Positions 1-8,525 of a stretch of 64,000 bases of DNA are shown here, in pieces. The notes beneath the pieces are model-generated. The model had not been told where the DNA came from. It did not search any database and saw only the letters and a program-made list of their open reading frames with translations. The stretch spans positions 1,550,001 to 1,614,000 of the forward strand of contig NZ_CP139971.1 of NCBI RefSeq assembly GCF_034424545.1, given 5' to 3'. How positions within the stretch are numbered: position 1 is the first letter of the stretch; every line of letters starts with the position of its first letter. A program made the position numbers and the translations under genes. Source of the DNA: Trinickia caryophylli (GTDB lineage: Bacteria; Pseudomonadota; Gammaproteobacteria; Burkholderiales; Burkholderiaceae).

Positions 1-2
1 GC

Positions 3-1487
3 GGCCAGCCAGGCAGCTTCATCGGTCGCGACCTGTCGTATAGGCCGTACGTACAGCACGCGAAGGCGGGCCACGTGGAGGGCTACTATGCCGTGGGAAC
101 GACCGGAAACACGGCGGGCTACTATCTCGCCACGGCCGTGGAGCAGGATGGACGGCGGCTCGGCACCGTTGCGACGAAGATTGGTCTCGACGGCCTCGAG
201 CAGCGTTGGCTGGGCGGGCTCGAACGGCGCGTCGTGGTCGTCGACGAGAATGATGTGATCGTGCTGTCTTCCCGCGCCGACTGGAAGTATCACGTCGCGG
301 GTACGCTCAGCGAGGCGCAGCGGCGGCATTTGTACGACACGCAGCAATACAACCGGGCCGAACTGAGGCCCCTTGTCTGGCAGGACGCTTCGTCGCCGAT
401 CGCGGCGAAGCCTTTCGTGCGGGCGGGGCTGCCCGGCGGCGAGCACGACTATCTCGTTGTCTCTGCCATGCTGCCTTCGCTTTCGATGCGGCTCATGGTG
501 CTCGCCGACCCGTCCGACGCGCGCCGCCTCGCCGCGGCCGAAGCAGGCTTCGTGGCCGTTCTGATTGCGCTTATCGCATTGGCGATGCACATCGTCTACG
601 AAAAGCGGTTGACCGCGCAAGAGCAGCAGCTCGCGCGCGAAGCGCTGCGCCGCGCGTACGAGCAGTTGAAGGCACAGTTCGAACGCCGCAGCGCTCAGTT
701 GCATGTGGCCAACGAGGGGCTGCGGCGCGAGGTCGCCGAGCGCATCGAGTCGGAACGGCGTTTGCGCAGTTATCAGGAAGAACTCATCCGCACGGAGAAC
801 CTGGCCGTCATCGGACAGCTCTCGGCCGGTCTGGCACATGAGATCAATCAGCCGCTCGCCGCGATGGCGACGCTCTCGGAGAACGCCGTTCGCTTCCTGC
901 AGCGCGGCGATACCGAAACGGCGCGGTTCAACCTCGGGCGTATCGTCGAACTCGTGACGCGCATGAGTACGCTGACGGGTCGCCTGCGCTCGTTCGCGCG
1001 CCGCGCCGATGGCGACGTTGCGTTGCTGCCCGTCTCCACGTCGATCGACAATGCGGTGGCGTTGCTGAGCCACCGGATCAAGCAGCAGCACGTGTGCGTG
1101 GACATCGTGCCGCCCCTCGAACCGTTGTACGCGCGCGGCGAGGCCGTGCGGCTCGAGCAGGTACTCGTCAATCTGCTATCGAACGCGATCGAAGCGATGG
1201 ACTCGAACCCATCGCCGCACATCGAGATTCGTTCATATCGCGACGTTGAGCATGCCGTCGTCGAGGTGTCGGACAACGGCATCGGGTTGTCCGACGAAGT
1301 GCTCGCCAAACTGTTCGAGCCGTTCTTCACGACAAAAAAGGCAAGCGGGCTGGGGCTCGGACTCGCCATTTCCGCCGACATCGTGAGCGGCTTCGGCGGC
1401 AGTCTTGCGGCGACGAACCGAGCGGAAGGCGGAGCGTGTTTCCGGCTCGTGCTCGATGCACGACCGAGGGAGGAGGAATGCCGGTGA
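3..1487 (+). CDS. dctB: C4-dicarboxylate sensor histidine kinase DctB (5' end outside window)
   Basis: This is a membrane sensor kinase that detects periplasmic C4-dicarboxylates and phosphorylates DctD. The frame is open to the window's left edge and already encodes periplasmic PDC-domain sequence, including YRPY and the YAVGTTGNTAGYY stretch. The GTG at 75 is therefore internal and the gene is truncated by the window. A membrane segment near 545-600 (FVAVLIALIALAMHIVY) closes the sensor domain. A coiled coil follows, then the phospho-acceptor region GLAHEINQPLAAM with its His, the N box NLLSNAIEAM, DNGIG, FEPFFTTK and GLGLGLAIS. The stop overlaps the dctD start by 10 bases, so the two are translationally coupled. 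Family assignment rests on the PDC-HisKA-HATPase order and the DctD-type partner. The ligand itself is inferred. Confidence 0.93.
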   Translation, partial: GQPGSFIGRDLSYRPYVQHAKAGHVEGYYAVGTTGNTAGYYLATAVEQDGRRLGTVATKIGLDGLEQRWLGGLERRVVVVDENDVIVLSSRADWKYHVAGTLSEAQRRHLYDTQQYNRAELRPLVWQDASSPIAAKPFVRAGLPGGEHDYLVVSAMLPSLSMRLMVLADPSDARRLAAAEAGFVAVLIALIALAMHIVYEKRLTAQEQQLAREALRRAYEQLKAQFERRSAQLHVANEGLRREVAERIESERRLRSYQEELIRTENLAVIGQLSAGLAHEINQPLAAMATLSENAVRFLQRGDTETARFNLGRIVELVTRMSTLTGRLRSFARRADGDVALLPVSTSIDNAVALLSHRIKQQHVCVDIVPPLEPLYARGEAVRLEQVLVNLLSNAIEAMDSNPSPHIEIRSYRDVEHAVVEVSDNGIGLSDEVLAKLFEPFFTTKKASGLGLGLAISADIVSGFGGSLAATNRAEGGACFRLVLDARPREEECR

Positions 1488-2812
1488 ACGACGACTTCGA
1501 TGTGATCGTGATCGAAGACGAGGACGATGTGCGGCTCGGCTGCCTGCAGGCACTGGCACTCGAGGGGCTGCGCGCGAAGGGCTTCGACAGCGTCGAAAGC
1601 GTGCCGCAACCGTTGCCGCGCGACGGCCGCTTCGTCGTGGTCTCCGATATCCGGCTACCCGGCCTGGACGGTATGGCGTATCTGCGCCAGCTCGCCGAAT
1701 GGGACGCGGACGTGCCCGTCATTTTGATCACAGGCCATGGCGACGTGCAAATGGCCGTGCAGTCGATGCGCGATGGCGCCTACGATTTCATTCAGAAGCC
1801 GTTTCAGTCGCACGAGCTCGTGGCGGTAGTCAAACGCGCGCTCGACAAGCGCGCGCTCGCGCTCGAAGTGCGGCGCCTGCGGCGGCAGGTGGCCGTGATC
1901 GGGGGGCTCGAGAATCGCATCATCGGCCGCTCGCCGGCGATCGTCGAATTGCGCGAACTCGTGCAGGCACTCGCGCCGCTGCCGACCGACGTCATGATCC
2001 TGGGCGAAACCGGCACGGGCAAGGAACTCGTCGCGCGTTGCCTGCACGATTTGTCCGGCCGAAAAGGCCCGTTTGTCGCGCTCAATTGCGGCGGGCTGCC
2101 CGAGACGCTCTTCGAGAGCGAGATCTTCGGCCACGAGGCCGGGTCGTTTTCCGGCGCGACGAAGCAGCGCATCGGCAAGATCGAGTTCGCGCACGGGGGC
2201 ACGCTCTTTCTCGATGAAATCGAAAGCATGCCGATGGCGATGCAGGTGAAGTTCCTGCGCGTGCTGCAAGAGCGCGTGATCGAGCGGCTCGGATCGAATC
2301 AGCTCGTTCCCGTGGATTTCCGCGTGATTGCGGCGACGAAAGCCGATCTGCTCGCATTGGCCGAGGAAGGCAAGTTCCGCGCGGACCTGCATTTTCGGCT
2401 GAACGTCGCCACCATCGACTTGCCGCCCTTGCGTGCAAGGCCGCAGGACATTGCCCTGCTCTTCGATACGTTCGTGCATCAGGCCGCGCTGCGCGTCGAT
2501 CGGCCGGCCCCGCCGATCAAGGATGCGGTCATCCGCGAACTGCTCGCGCACAAGTGGCCGGGCAACGTGCGCGAACTGCGCAATCAGGCCGAACGGTTCG
2601 TGCTGGGCCTCAAAGGCGCGCCGGGCAGCACGGCGGGCGCCGAGGCGGTGTCGCTGACGGCGGCCGTCGAGGCGTTCGAGCGCGGACTGATCGTGGAGGA
2701 ACTGCGACGCAATCAGGGTAATCTTTCGCGCACCGCCGAAGCGATGCAGATTCCGAAGACGACGCTCTTCGGCAAGATCCGAAAATACGACATTCGAGAG
2801 CAGGAGTCGTAA
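1478..2812 (+). CDS. dctD: sigma-54-dependent response regulator DctD
   Basis: This is the response regulator partner of DctB and a bacterial enhancer-binding protein of 444 aa. The ATG at 1478 is chosen because AGGGAGGAGGA lies directly before it; a longer upstream frame has no comparable site. The N-terminal receiver carries the phospho-Asp in VVVSDIRLPGLDG and the Lys in FIQKPF. A central AAA+ domain has Walker A GETGTGKE and Walker B GGTLFLDEIES. A C-terminal Fis-type helix-turn-helix includes NLSRTAEAMQIPKTTL. The sigma-54 contact loop, normally GAFTGA, reads GSFSGA here, which is unusual. The two palindromes and the sigma-54 promoter at 2989-3126 are its likely targets. Confidence 0.95.
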   Translation: MPVNDDFDVIVIEDEDDVRLGCLQALALEGLRAKGFDSVESVPQPLPRDGRFVVVSDIRLPGLDGMAYLRQLAEWDADVPVILITGHGDVQMAVQSMRDGAYDFIQKPFQSHELVAVVKRALDKRALALEVRRLRRQVAVIGGLENRIIGRSPAIVELRELVQALAPLPTDVMILGETGTGKELVARCLHDLSGRKGPFVALNCGGLPETLFESEIFGHEAGSFSGATKQRIGKIEFAHGGTLFLDEIESMPMAMQVKFLRVLQERVIERLGSNQLVPVDFRVIAATKADLLALAEEGKFRADLHFRLNVATIDLPPLRARPQDIALLFDTFVHQAALRVDRPAPPIKDAVIRELLAHKWPGNVRELRNQAERFVLGLKGAPGSTAGAEAVSLTAAVEAFERGLIVEELRRNQGNLSRTAEAMQIPKTTLFGKIRKYDIREQES

Positions 2813-2988
2813 GGCGCCGGCCGTCGCGCCTTACCGCTTGTTCGTGTCGCCTATCTCATGTCGTTGCCGCCGTGAGGCGGCGCCACCTCACGTTACGCCG
2901 CCGTCGGAGACGGGCTGTGCCGCATCGCTGCGCCGCACGTCGCCCACCGGCGGCGTTCCCCGACCATCCGCCGTGATTCCGCCTGCGC

Positions 2989-3004
2989 GTTCGGCCAACC
3001 GAAC
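2989..3004. promoter_or_regulatory. putative DctD binding site 1 (upstream activator sequence)
   Basis: GTTCGGCCAACCGAAC has perfect 6-base arms (GTTCGG/CCGAAC) around CCAA. Its centre is 31 bp from the next palindrome, about three helical turns. It lies about 140 bp upstream of the start predicted from the sigma-54 promoter. The assignment to DctD is inferred from the adjacent dctBD operon and the enhancer-like layout. Confidence 0.7.
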
Positions 3005-3020
3005 CGTCCTTGCGCCGTTT

Positions 3021-3034
3021 TTCGGCTAGCCGAA
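3021..3034. promoter_or_regulatory. putative DctD binding site 2 (upstream activator sequence)
   Basis: TTCGGCTAGCCGAA is a perfect 14-base palindrome that matches site 1 in both arms. It lies about 110 bp upstream of the predicted transcription start. Two same-face dyads are the usual arrangement for cooperative binding by DctD/NtrC-type dimers. Confidence 0.72.
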
Positions 3035-3111
3035 CGAAGCGCGGCCTTCACACGTTCACGCGCATCGGAATTTCGTTGCAAAAACAACGATCTTCGGAAG
3101 AAGGCCGGCGA

Positions 3112-3126
3112 TGGCATACCCCTTGC
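3112..3126 (+). promoter_or_regulatory. sigma-54 (RpoN) promoter of the malic enzyme gene
   Basis: TGGCATACCCCTTGC has the invariant GG (3113-3114) and GC (3125-3126) separated by exactly 10 bases, with the expected TT before GC. Transcription would begin near 3137, leaving a leader of about 65 bases before the ATG at 3203. Confidence 0.85.
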
Positions 3127-3202
3127 GATATCTGGCGCGAAGCCGGACCGGCTCTCATCGATACGACATCGAAATCGATAACCCGAACAAGGAACGACCA
3201 CC

Positions 3203-4864
3203 ATGGCTACGCCCAACACCATCGAAACCAGGAAACTTTCCGTACGCCCCGTTGCATCGCTTGCCGGCGCCGCGCTGCTGCACGATCCCGCCCGCAACAA
3301 AGGCTCGGCGTTCTCGCGCGACGAGCGCCGCAAGCTGGGGCTCGAGGGTCTGCTGCCGCATACCGTCGAGTCGCTCGACCGGCAGGTCGAGCGCGTCATG
3401 TCCCACCTCGACAGCCTGACTGACGACCTTGCACGCTACGTCTATCTGATCGATCTCGAGGCACGCAACGAAACGGTGTTCTACCGGACCATCATGTCCG
3501 ACCCGAAGCGCTTCATCCCGATTCTGTACGATCCGACCGTGGCCGATGCCTGCCTCGAATTCGGCAACCTGTATCGCCGCGCGCGCGGCATGTATATCAC
3601 GCGCGACATGAAAGGCCGCATCGCCGAGGTGCTGCGCAACTGGCCCGAGCGCGACGTGCGCTTCATATGCGTATCGACGGGCGGGCGCATTCTCGGGCTC
3701 GGCGATATCGGTGCGAACGGCATGGGCATCCCCATCGGCAAGCTGCAGCTTTACACGGCGTGCGCCGCCGTGCCGCCCTCGTGCCTGTTGCCCGTGCTGT
3801 TCGATATCGGCACGGCGAACGAGCATCTGCGTGCCGATCCGTTCTACATGGGCACGCGCGAAGTGCCGCTCACGGAGGCGGAACTCGACGCGCTCACCGA
3901 GGAGTTCGTTCAAGCCGTGCAGGAAGTGTTTCCAGGCTGCTGCGTGCACTTCGAAGATTGGAAGGGCGTGGACGCGATCCGCATGCTCGAACGCTATCGC
4001 GATCGCGTGCTGTGCTACAACGACGACATTCAAGGCACGGCCGCCGTTGCGCTGGCCGGCATCGCGGCAGGCCTGAATCAGGTGGGCGGCAGGCTCGCCG
4101 ATCAACGCATCCTTTTTCTCGGCGCGGGCTCGGCCGGCATCGGCATCTCGAAGCTCATCGCAGCCGAGTTGCAAACGAAGGGTTTGTCGGCCGAAGAGGC
4201 CAGAAAGCGCATTCGGTTGTTCGACGTCAACGGCCTGATCGAATCTTCGCGCAAGGATCTGACGGCAGCGCAAAAGCCGTGGGCGCAGGACGAAAAGCCA
4301 AGCAAGGACTTCCTCGAAGTGATCGAGCGGTTCAAGCCGACGGTGCTGATCGGCGTATCGACGAAGGCCGGCGCGTTCACGAAGGAAGTCATCGAGGCAA
4401 TGGCGCGCATGAACGAACGGCCAATTATTTTCGCGCTCTCCAATCCGACGACGAAAGCCGAGTGCACGGCCGAGCAGGCCTACGGCTGGTCGCAAGGGCG
4501 GGCGCTTTTCGCAGCGGGCGTGCAGTTTCCGGAGTTCACGATGAACGGCCGCCAGTACCGGCCTGGCCAGGCGAACAACTTCTACATCTATCCGGCCATC
4601 GGTCTTGCCACCTATGCCTGCCGGCCGACGCGCCTGACCGACGAGTGCTTCATCGTTGCCGCGCACGCAACAGCCGATCAGGTTGGACCGTCGCTGCAGG
4701 CCAAGGGCATGTTGTTTCCGAGCCAGGACCATATTCTCGAAACGGAAATCACGACTGCCGCGCGTATCGCCGAGCACATGTTCGACGCGGGCCTCGCTCA
4801 GGTGCCGCGGCCGCGCGAGTTGCGCGCCTGGATCGAGGGGCTTCTTTATCGCCCGGCGTACTGA
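3203..4864 (+). CDS. maeA: NAD-dependent malic enzyme
   Basis: This enzyme converts L-malate to pyruvate with NAD reduction, feeding C4-dicarboxylates into pyruvate metabolism. At 553 aa it has the length of the large (MaeA/SfcA) malic enzymes. Visible signatures are the malic N-terminal domain (VSTGGRILGLGDIGANGMGI), the metal/substrate region FEDWKG followed by CYNDDIQGTA, and the dinucleotide fold FLGAGSAGIGI. IFALSNPTTKAE near the C-terminus is also family-typical. The ATG at 3203 follows AAGGA. The gene sits behind a sigma-54 promoter and paired palindromes next to dctBD, so induction by external dicarboxylates is likely. Cofactor preference (NAD over NADP) is inferred from family length. 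Confidence 0.93.
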   Translation: MATPNTIETRKLSVRPVASLAGAALLHDPARNKGSAFSRDERRKLGLEGLLPHTVESLDRQVERVMSHLDSLTDDLARYVYLIDLEARNETVFYRTIMSDPKRFIPILYDPTVADACLEFGNLYRRARGMYITRDMKGRIAEVLRNWPERDVRFICVSTGGRILGLGDIGANGMGIPIGKLQLYTACAAVPPSCLLPVLFDIGTANEHLRADPFYMGTREVPLTEAELDALTEEFVQAVQEVFPGCCVHFEDWKGVDAIRMLERYRDRVLCYNDDIQGTAAVALAGIAAGLNQVGGRLADQRILFLGAGSAGIGISKLIAAELQTKGLSAEEARKRIRLFDVNGLIESSRKDLTAAQKPWAQDEKPSKDFLEVIERFKPTVLIGVSTKAGAFTKEVIEAMARMNERPIIFALSNPTTKAECTAEQAYGWSQGRALFAAGVQFPEFTMNGRQYRPGQANNFYIYPAIGLATYACRPTRLTDECFIVAAHATADQVGPSLQAKGMLFPSQDHILETEITTAARIAEHMFDAGLAQVPRPRELRAWIEGLLYRPAY

Positions 4865-5026
4865 GCGGTGATGGCGCGACGGCGCGCAGGCTGCGGCGCT
4901 GTTCGCGGCGGCAGCCTTGCCGTCCCCGTGACCCCGGCGGCTGTCGCCCGTCGCGCCGCTCGACGTAACAGTCACGCGCCCGCTCCGGGTGGGATAACGA
5001 GCGGGCCACACAATAGAAGAATCGCC

Positions 5027-6709
5027 ATGGACTACTTTGTTCACACTCTGCAAAAGTATCCGGAAATCGCGCTCTTTCTGACGATCGGCATCGGTTTTTG
5101 GATCGGCAACCTGAAACTCGGCAGGTTCAATCTGGGCATCGTCACATCGACGCTGCTTGCGGGGCTTCTGGTTGGCCAAATCGGCATCAAGCTGCCGTCA
5201 GCCCTGCAATCGACGTTCTTCGCGATGTTCCTCTTCGCGGTCGGTTATTCGGTCGGCCCTCAATTCATTCGCGCGCTCAAGAACGACGGCCTGCCGCAGG
5301 TGCTTTTCGCCGTCATCGTTTGCCTTTCGGGCACGGCCACGGCGATCGTGCTCGGAAAGCTGCTCGGCTATAACGGGGCGTTGACCGCGGGCCTGCTGTC
5401 GGGTGGCTACACGAACTCGACGGTGCTCGGTGTGGCCACGGACCTCGTACAGCAATCGGGGTTGTCCGACGCGCAGCTGCAAAGCGCGCTGGCACTGCTG
5501 CCGATCGCCTATGCGGTGACCTATCCGTTCGGCACGATCGGCTCGGCATACCTGCTCGCGAACATCGCGCCGAAGCTGCTGAAGTTCGATCTCGCCAAGG
5601 AATGCGCGCAGTACGAGCGCGAGCATGGCGGCGGGGCGGCTATCGGGACGACCGCCTACCGTGAGTATTCGGCGCGGGCTTTCCGCCTGATGAATCCGTC
5701 GCTGATCGGCAAGACGGTGCGCGACATCGAATCGTTCTTCAATCACGAGATCTTCGTGCGGCGCATGCGCCTTGCCGACGGCGCCGATATCGTGGATTGC
5801 ACGCGTGACACGACGGTATCCGAAGGCGCCATTCTCGCGGTCTCGGGCGGTCTGGCATCGCTGCTGCAACACGAGCGTGCGTTCGGCCCGGAGGTGAAGG
5901 ACGTGCCGCTGCTCGATTTCCCGACGGAGCTGCTCGATATCGTCGTGACGAGCAAGCAGTTCGCGGGCAAGACGCTTGGCGAGATCAAAGATGCGCTTTT
6001 CGGCGAGCCGGGGCGCGGCGTGTTCCTGACGAAGGTCACGCGCTCCGATGGCATGATCGCTGTGCAGCGCGACATGAAGATCCAGCGCGGCGACGTGCTG
6101 CAGATTCTCGGCGCGCGGCAGGACGTGGCGAAGATTGCCAAGGTGCTTGGGTATGCCGACCGTCCTATCGAAGGTACCGATATGGCGTTCATGGCATTCG
6201 GCATCGTGGCCGGTAGCCTCATCGGTGCGATCACCGTGCATATCGGCGGCATTCCGCTCAGCCTGGGCACGGCGGTGGGCGCGATCGTGGCCGGTATCAT
6301 CTGCGGCTATTTGCGCTCGACGATGCGCACCTTCGGCCATATTCCGGGTCCTGCCATCTGGGTGTTCAACAACGTCGGCTTGAACGGGTTCATCGCCTGT
6401 ATCGGCCTGAACGCGGCACTCGGCTTCGTCGGCGGAATCCAGCACTATGGGCTCACGCTGTTCCTGGCCGGCACGCTCGTGACGATCGTGCCGCTCATCG
6501 TCGGCCTGCTGCTCGGTCACTTCGTCTTCAAGTTCCATCCGGGCATCATGCTCGGCGCCTGCGCGGGCGCCCGCTCCACCACGGCGGCGCTCGGTGCGCT
6601 GCAGGAAGCGGCGAAGTCGAACGTGCCCGTGGTCGGTTACGCGACAGGATATGCGGTATCGCGGCTCGTCATGGCGCTCTTGACGATCGTCGTCATCAGA
6701 ATGTTCTGA
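5027..6709 (+). CDS. AAE-family transporter (AspT/YidE/SucE-like) with central RCK_C domains
   Basis: This is a 560-aa inner-membrane carrier of the aspartate:alanine exchanger family. Two blocks of hydrophobic helices (about residues 10-185 and 380-560) flank a soluble middle with two RCK_C/TrkA_C-like segments (FRLMNPSLIGKTVRDIE and LLDIVVTSKQFAGKTLGEIK). Duplicated membrane motifs such as AGLLSGGYTNS and GACAGARSTTAALG are typical of the family. The ATG at 5027 is preferred over an upstream in-frame start whose 53-residue extension is Arg-rich and unlike a membrane protein. Family members exchange aspartate/alanine or export succinate. Placement after dctBD-malic enzyme makes a dicarboxylate the best guess, but that is inference. 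Confidence 0.85.
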   Translation: MDYFVHTLQKYPEIALFLTIGIGFWIGNLKLGRFNLGIVTSTLLAGLLVGQIGIKLPSALQSTFFAMFLFAVGYSVGPQFIRALKNDGLPQVLFAVIVCLSGTATAIVLGKLLGYNGALTAGLLSGGYTNSTVLGVATDLVQQSGLSDAQLQSALALLPIAYAVTYPFGTIGSAYLLANIAPKLLKFDLAKECAQYEREHGGGAAIGTTAYREYSARAFRLMNPSLIGKTVRDIESFFNHEIFVRRMRLADGADIVDCTRDTTVSEGAILAVSGGLASLLQHERAFGPEVKDVPLLDFPTELLDIVVTSKQFAGKTLGEIKDALFGEPGRGVFLTKVTRSDGMIAVQRDMKIQRGDVLQILGARQDVAKIAKVLGYADRPIEGTDMAFMAFGIVAGSLIGAITVHIGGIPLSLGTAVGAIVAGIICGYLRSTMRTFGHIPGPAIWVFNNVGLNGFIACIGLNAALGFVGGIQHYGLTLFLAGTLVTIVPLIVGLLLGHFVFKFHPGIMLGACAGARSTTAALGALQEAAKSNVPVVGYATGYAVSRLVMALLTIVVIRMF

Positions 6710-6736
6710 GGGCGGGCGGCAACGACACGCTTGATC

Positions 6737-6753
6737 GGTGAGGTTTTCGGGAG
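6737..6753 (+). repeat. 17-base interspersed repeat, copy 1
   Basis: GGTGAGG-TTTTCGGGAG is a variant of GGTGAGNNTTTTCGGGA with one base fewer before the T-run. It begins 28 bases after the transporter stop and runs directly into a terminator hairpin. Confidence 0.75.
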
Positions 6754-6787
6754 CCGGCCGCGGTACGAGCGGCCGGCTGCTCTCTTT
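6752..6787 (+). terminator. Rho-independent-like terminator after the AAE transporter
   Basis: A perfect 10-bp stem AGCCGGCCGC/GCGGCCGGCT (6752-6761 and 6769-6778) encloses a 7-base loop and is followed by a pyrimidine-rich GCTCTCTTTC tail. The T-run is imperfect, so termination strength is uncertain. Confidence 0.7.
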
Positions 6788-6872
6788 CATGGCCGGGACA
6801 GCCGAGGGTGCAGCGACGAACGCAGCGCCGGAACGCCGCATTCCGCAGCGGGCCGATCTGTCCTAGCATGAA

Positions 6873-6914
6873 GGATTGGATGTTCGCGCCGATGGATTGG
6901 ATGTTCGCGCCGAT
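6873..6914 (+). repeat. 21-base perfect tandem duplication before the ferric reductase-like gene
   Basis: Two identical 21-base units that begin GGATTGGATGTTCGC lie head to tail at 6873-6893 and 6894-6914. The unit length is a multiple of three. If translation began at the ATG at 6868, they would add a repeated DWMFAPM peptide to the N-terminus of the next protein. More likely they lie in its leader. Confidence 0.85.
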
Positions 6915-6948
6915 GCTTACGCCCGCGCGCCGGCGCTCTGAAATCGTC

Positions 6949-8283
6949 ATGAAAAAGATCCGGCTCGCCTATTTGGGCCTTTTGGCCGCGCTTGCGCTGC
7001 TGTGGCTCGCAGCGGATAACGTCTTCGACGTGCCGTACGCCTTTCGGGCATTTCGCAGTTCGATGATGAACCTCACGGGCGTGCTGGCCATCGGCTGCAT
7101 GAGCGTGGGCATCGTTCTCGCTGTCCGCCCCGCTCGTGTCGAGCCGTGGCTCGGCGGCCTCGATAAATCTTATCGGTTGCACAAGTGGCTCGGGATCACC
7201 GCACTTGTGGTCGCGATCGTTCACTGGCTCTGGGCGAAAGGGCCGAAGTGGCTCGTCGCGCTCGGCTGGATGCAACGGCCGGAGCGCAAGCCGCCTCCGG
7301 GCGCGGGCTCGCTTTCCACGATCGAAGCGTTTTTCCGAAGTCAGCGGGGCCTGGCCGAACAAATCGGCGAGTGGGCGTTTTATGCCGCTGTCCTGCTCAT
7401 CTTCATCGCATTGCTGAAGTCGTTTCCTTATCGGCATTTCTTCAAGACGCATCGTCTGATCGCCATTGCCTATCTCGCGCTCGTCTACCATGCGGTGGTG
7501 CTGATACCGGTCTACTACTGGCGCGAGGCGATCGGCCCGGCCGTCGGCCTGCTCATGATGGGCGGGGTGGGCGCGTCCGCCGTTTCGCTCTTTCGCCGTA
7601 TCGGCCGTACGCGGCGCGCCGTGGGCGAGATCGAAAGTCTCTTGCTGCATGAGGACAACCGTGTGCTCGGTGTCGTCATCGATCTGAAGGACCGCTGGTT
7701 CGGGCATGCAGCGGGACAATTCGCGTTCGTCACGTTCGACCCCGTCGAGGGGCCGCACCCGTTCACTATCTCCTCGGCGTGGCAAGGCGACGGCAAGCTG
7801 CAATTTCACATCAAAGGCATCGGCGACTACACGCAGCGCCTGCCCCAATCGCTGACGGTGGGCGAACTCGTGACCGTCGAAGGGCCGTACGGCACCTTCG
7901 ACTTTCGAAGCGACAAGCCCCGGCAGATCTGGGTAGCCGGCGGCATCGGCATTACGCCATTCCTTGCGCGGATGCGGGCCCGCGCGGCGCACGAGGACCT
8001 GCGTGCCGTCGATCTTTTCTACAGTACCAAGCTGCCCGATCCCGCGTTTATTGCGTGGCTCGAGGAACTCGCGGGCCGTGCGGACGTGCGGCTCCATCTG
8101 CTCGTGAGCGGCAAGGACGAACGCCTCGACGCCGACCATTTGTGCGAGCGCGTGCCGGAGTGGAAATACGCCGATGTATGGTTCTGCGGGCCGGCCGCAT
8201 TCGGGCGGGCGCTGCGGCAGGGCCTTGTTGCGAAGGGGCTCGCGCCGAGGGACTTTCACCAGGAATTGTTCGACATGCGTTGA
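6949..8283 (+). CDS. ferric reductase-like transmembrane flavoprotein oxidoreductase
   Basis: This 444-aa membrane flavocytochrome probably moves electrons from NAD(P)H across the membrane through FAD and heme. The N-terminal half has about six membrane segments with conserved histidines (LHKWLGITALVVAIVHW; FFKTHRLIAIAYLALVYHAVV) that fit the Ferric_reduct heme ligands. The C-terminal half is a ferredoxin-reductase module with the flavin motif HPFTISSA, VEGPYGTF, the nucleotide-binding IWVAGGIGITPFLARM and the terminal WFCGPAAFGRAL. The ATG at 6949 (MKKIRLAYLG) starts just before the first membrane helix. Earlier in-frame ATGs at 6808 and 6868 would add an Arg-rich or repeated peptide. The acceptor (iron, oxygen or quinone) is not determined. 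Confidence 0.86.
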   Translation: MKKIRLAYLGLLAALALLWLAADNVFDVPYAFRAFRSSMMNLTGVLAIGCMSVGIVLAVRPARVEPWLGGLDKSYRLHKWLGITALVVAIVHWLWAKGPKWLVALGWMQRPERKPPPGAGSLSTIEAFFRSQRGLAEQIGEWAFYAAVLLIFIALLKSFPYRHFFKTHRLIAIAYLALVYHAVVLIPVYYWREAIGPAVGLLMMGGVGASAVSLFRRIGRTRRAVGEIESLLLHEDNRVLGVVIDLKDRWFGHAAGQFAFVTFDPVEGPHPFTISSAWQGDGKLQFHIKGIGDYTQRLPQSLTVGELVTVEGPYGTFDFRSDKPRQIWVAGGIGITPFLARMRARAAHEDLRAVDLFYSTKLPDPAFIAWLEELAGRADVRLHLLVSGKDERLDADHLCERVPEWKYADVWFCGPAAFGRALRQGLVAKGLAPRDFHQELFDMR

Positions 8284-8309
8284 GGTGGCCCTGAGGGCGA
8301 GAGGGCGAG

Positions 8310-8326
8310 GGTGAGATTTTTCGGGA
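8310..8326 (+). repeat. 17-base interspersed repeat, copy 2
   Basis: GGTGAGATTTTTCGGGA begins 27 bases after the ferric reductase-like stop codon and is oriented with that gene. Confidence 0.8.
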
Positions 8327-8525
8327 CCAGGGAGGGGCCGATGCCCGACCCGATGCCCGCGCGGACGCTACGAGGCGCACGACCGGCACGCGTCGAACAA
8401 GCACCGAACAAGCGTCGAACAAGCGCCCGCCGCAACACCCGTCTCATGCGAATAGTTTCCCGGTAAGCTTGCGCAAGCTGAGTTTGCAGGAATCGGGCGC
8501 ATGCTTGCTTTTGCCGAGGGCCGAC

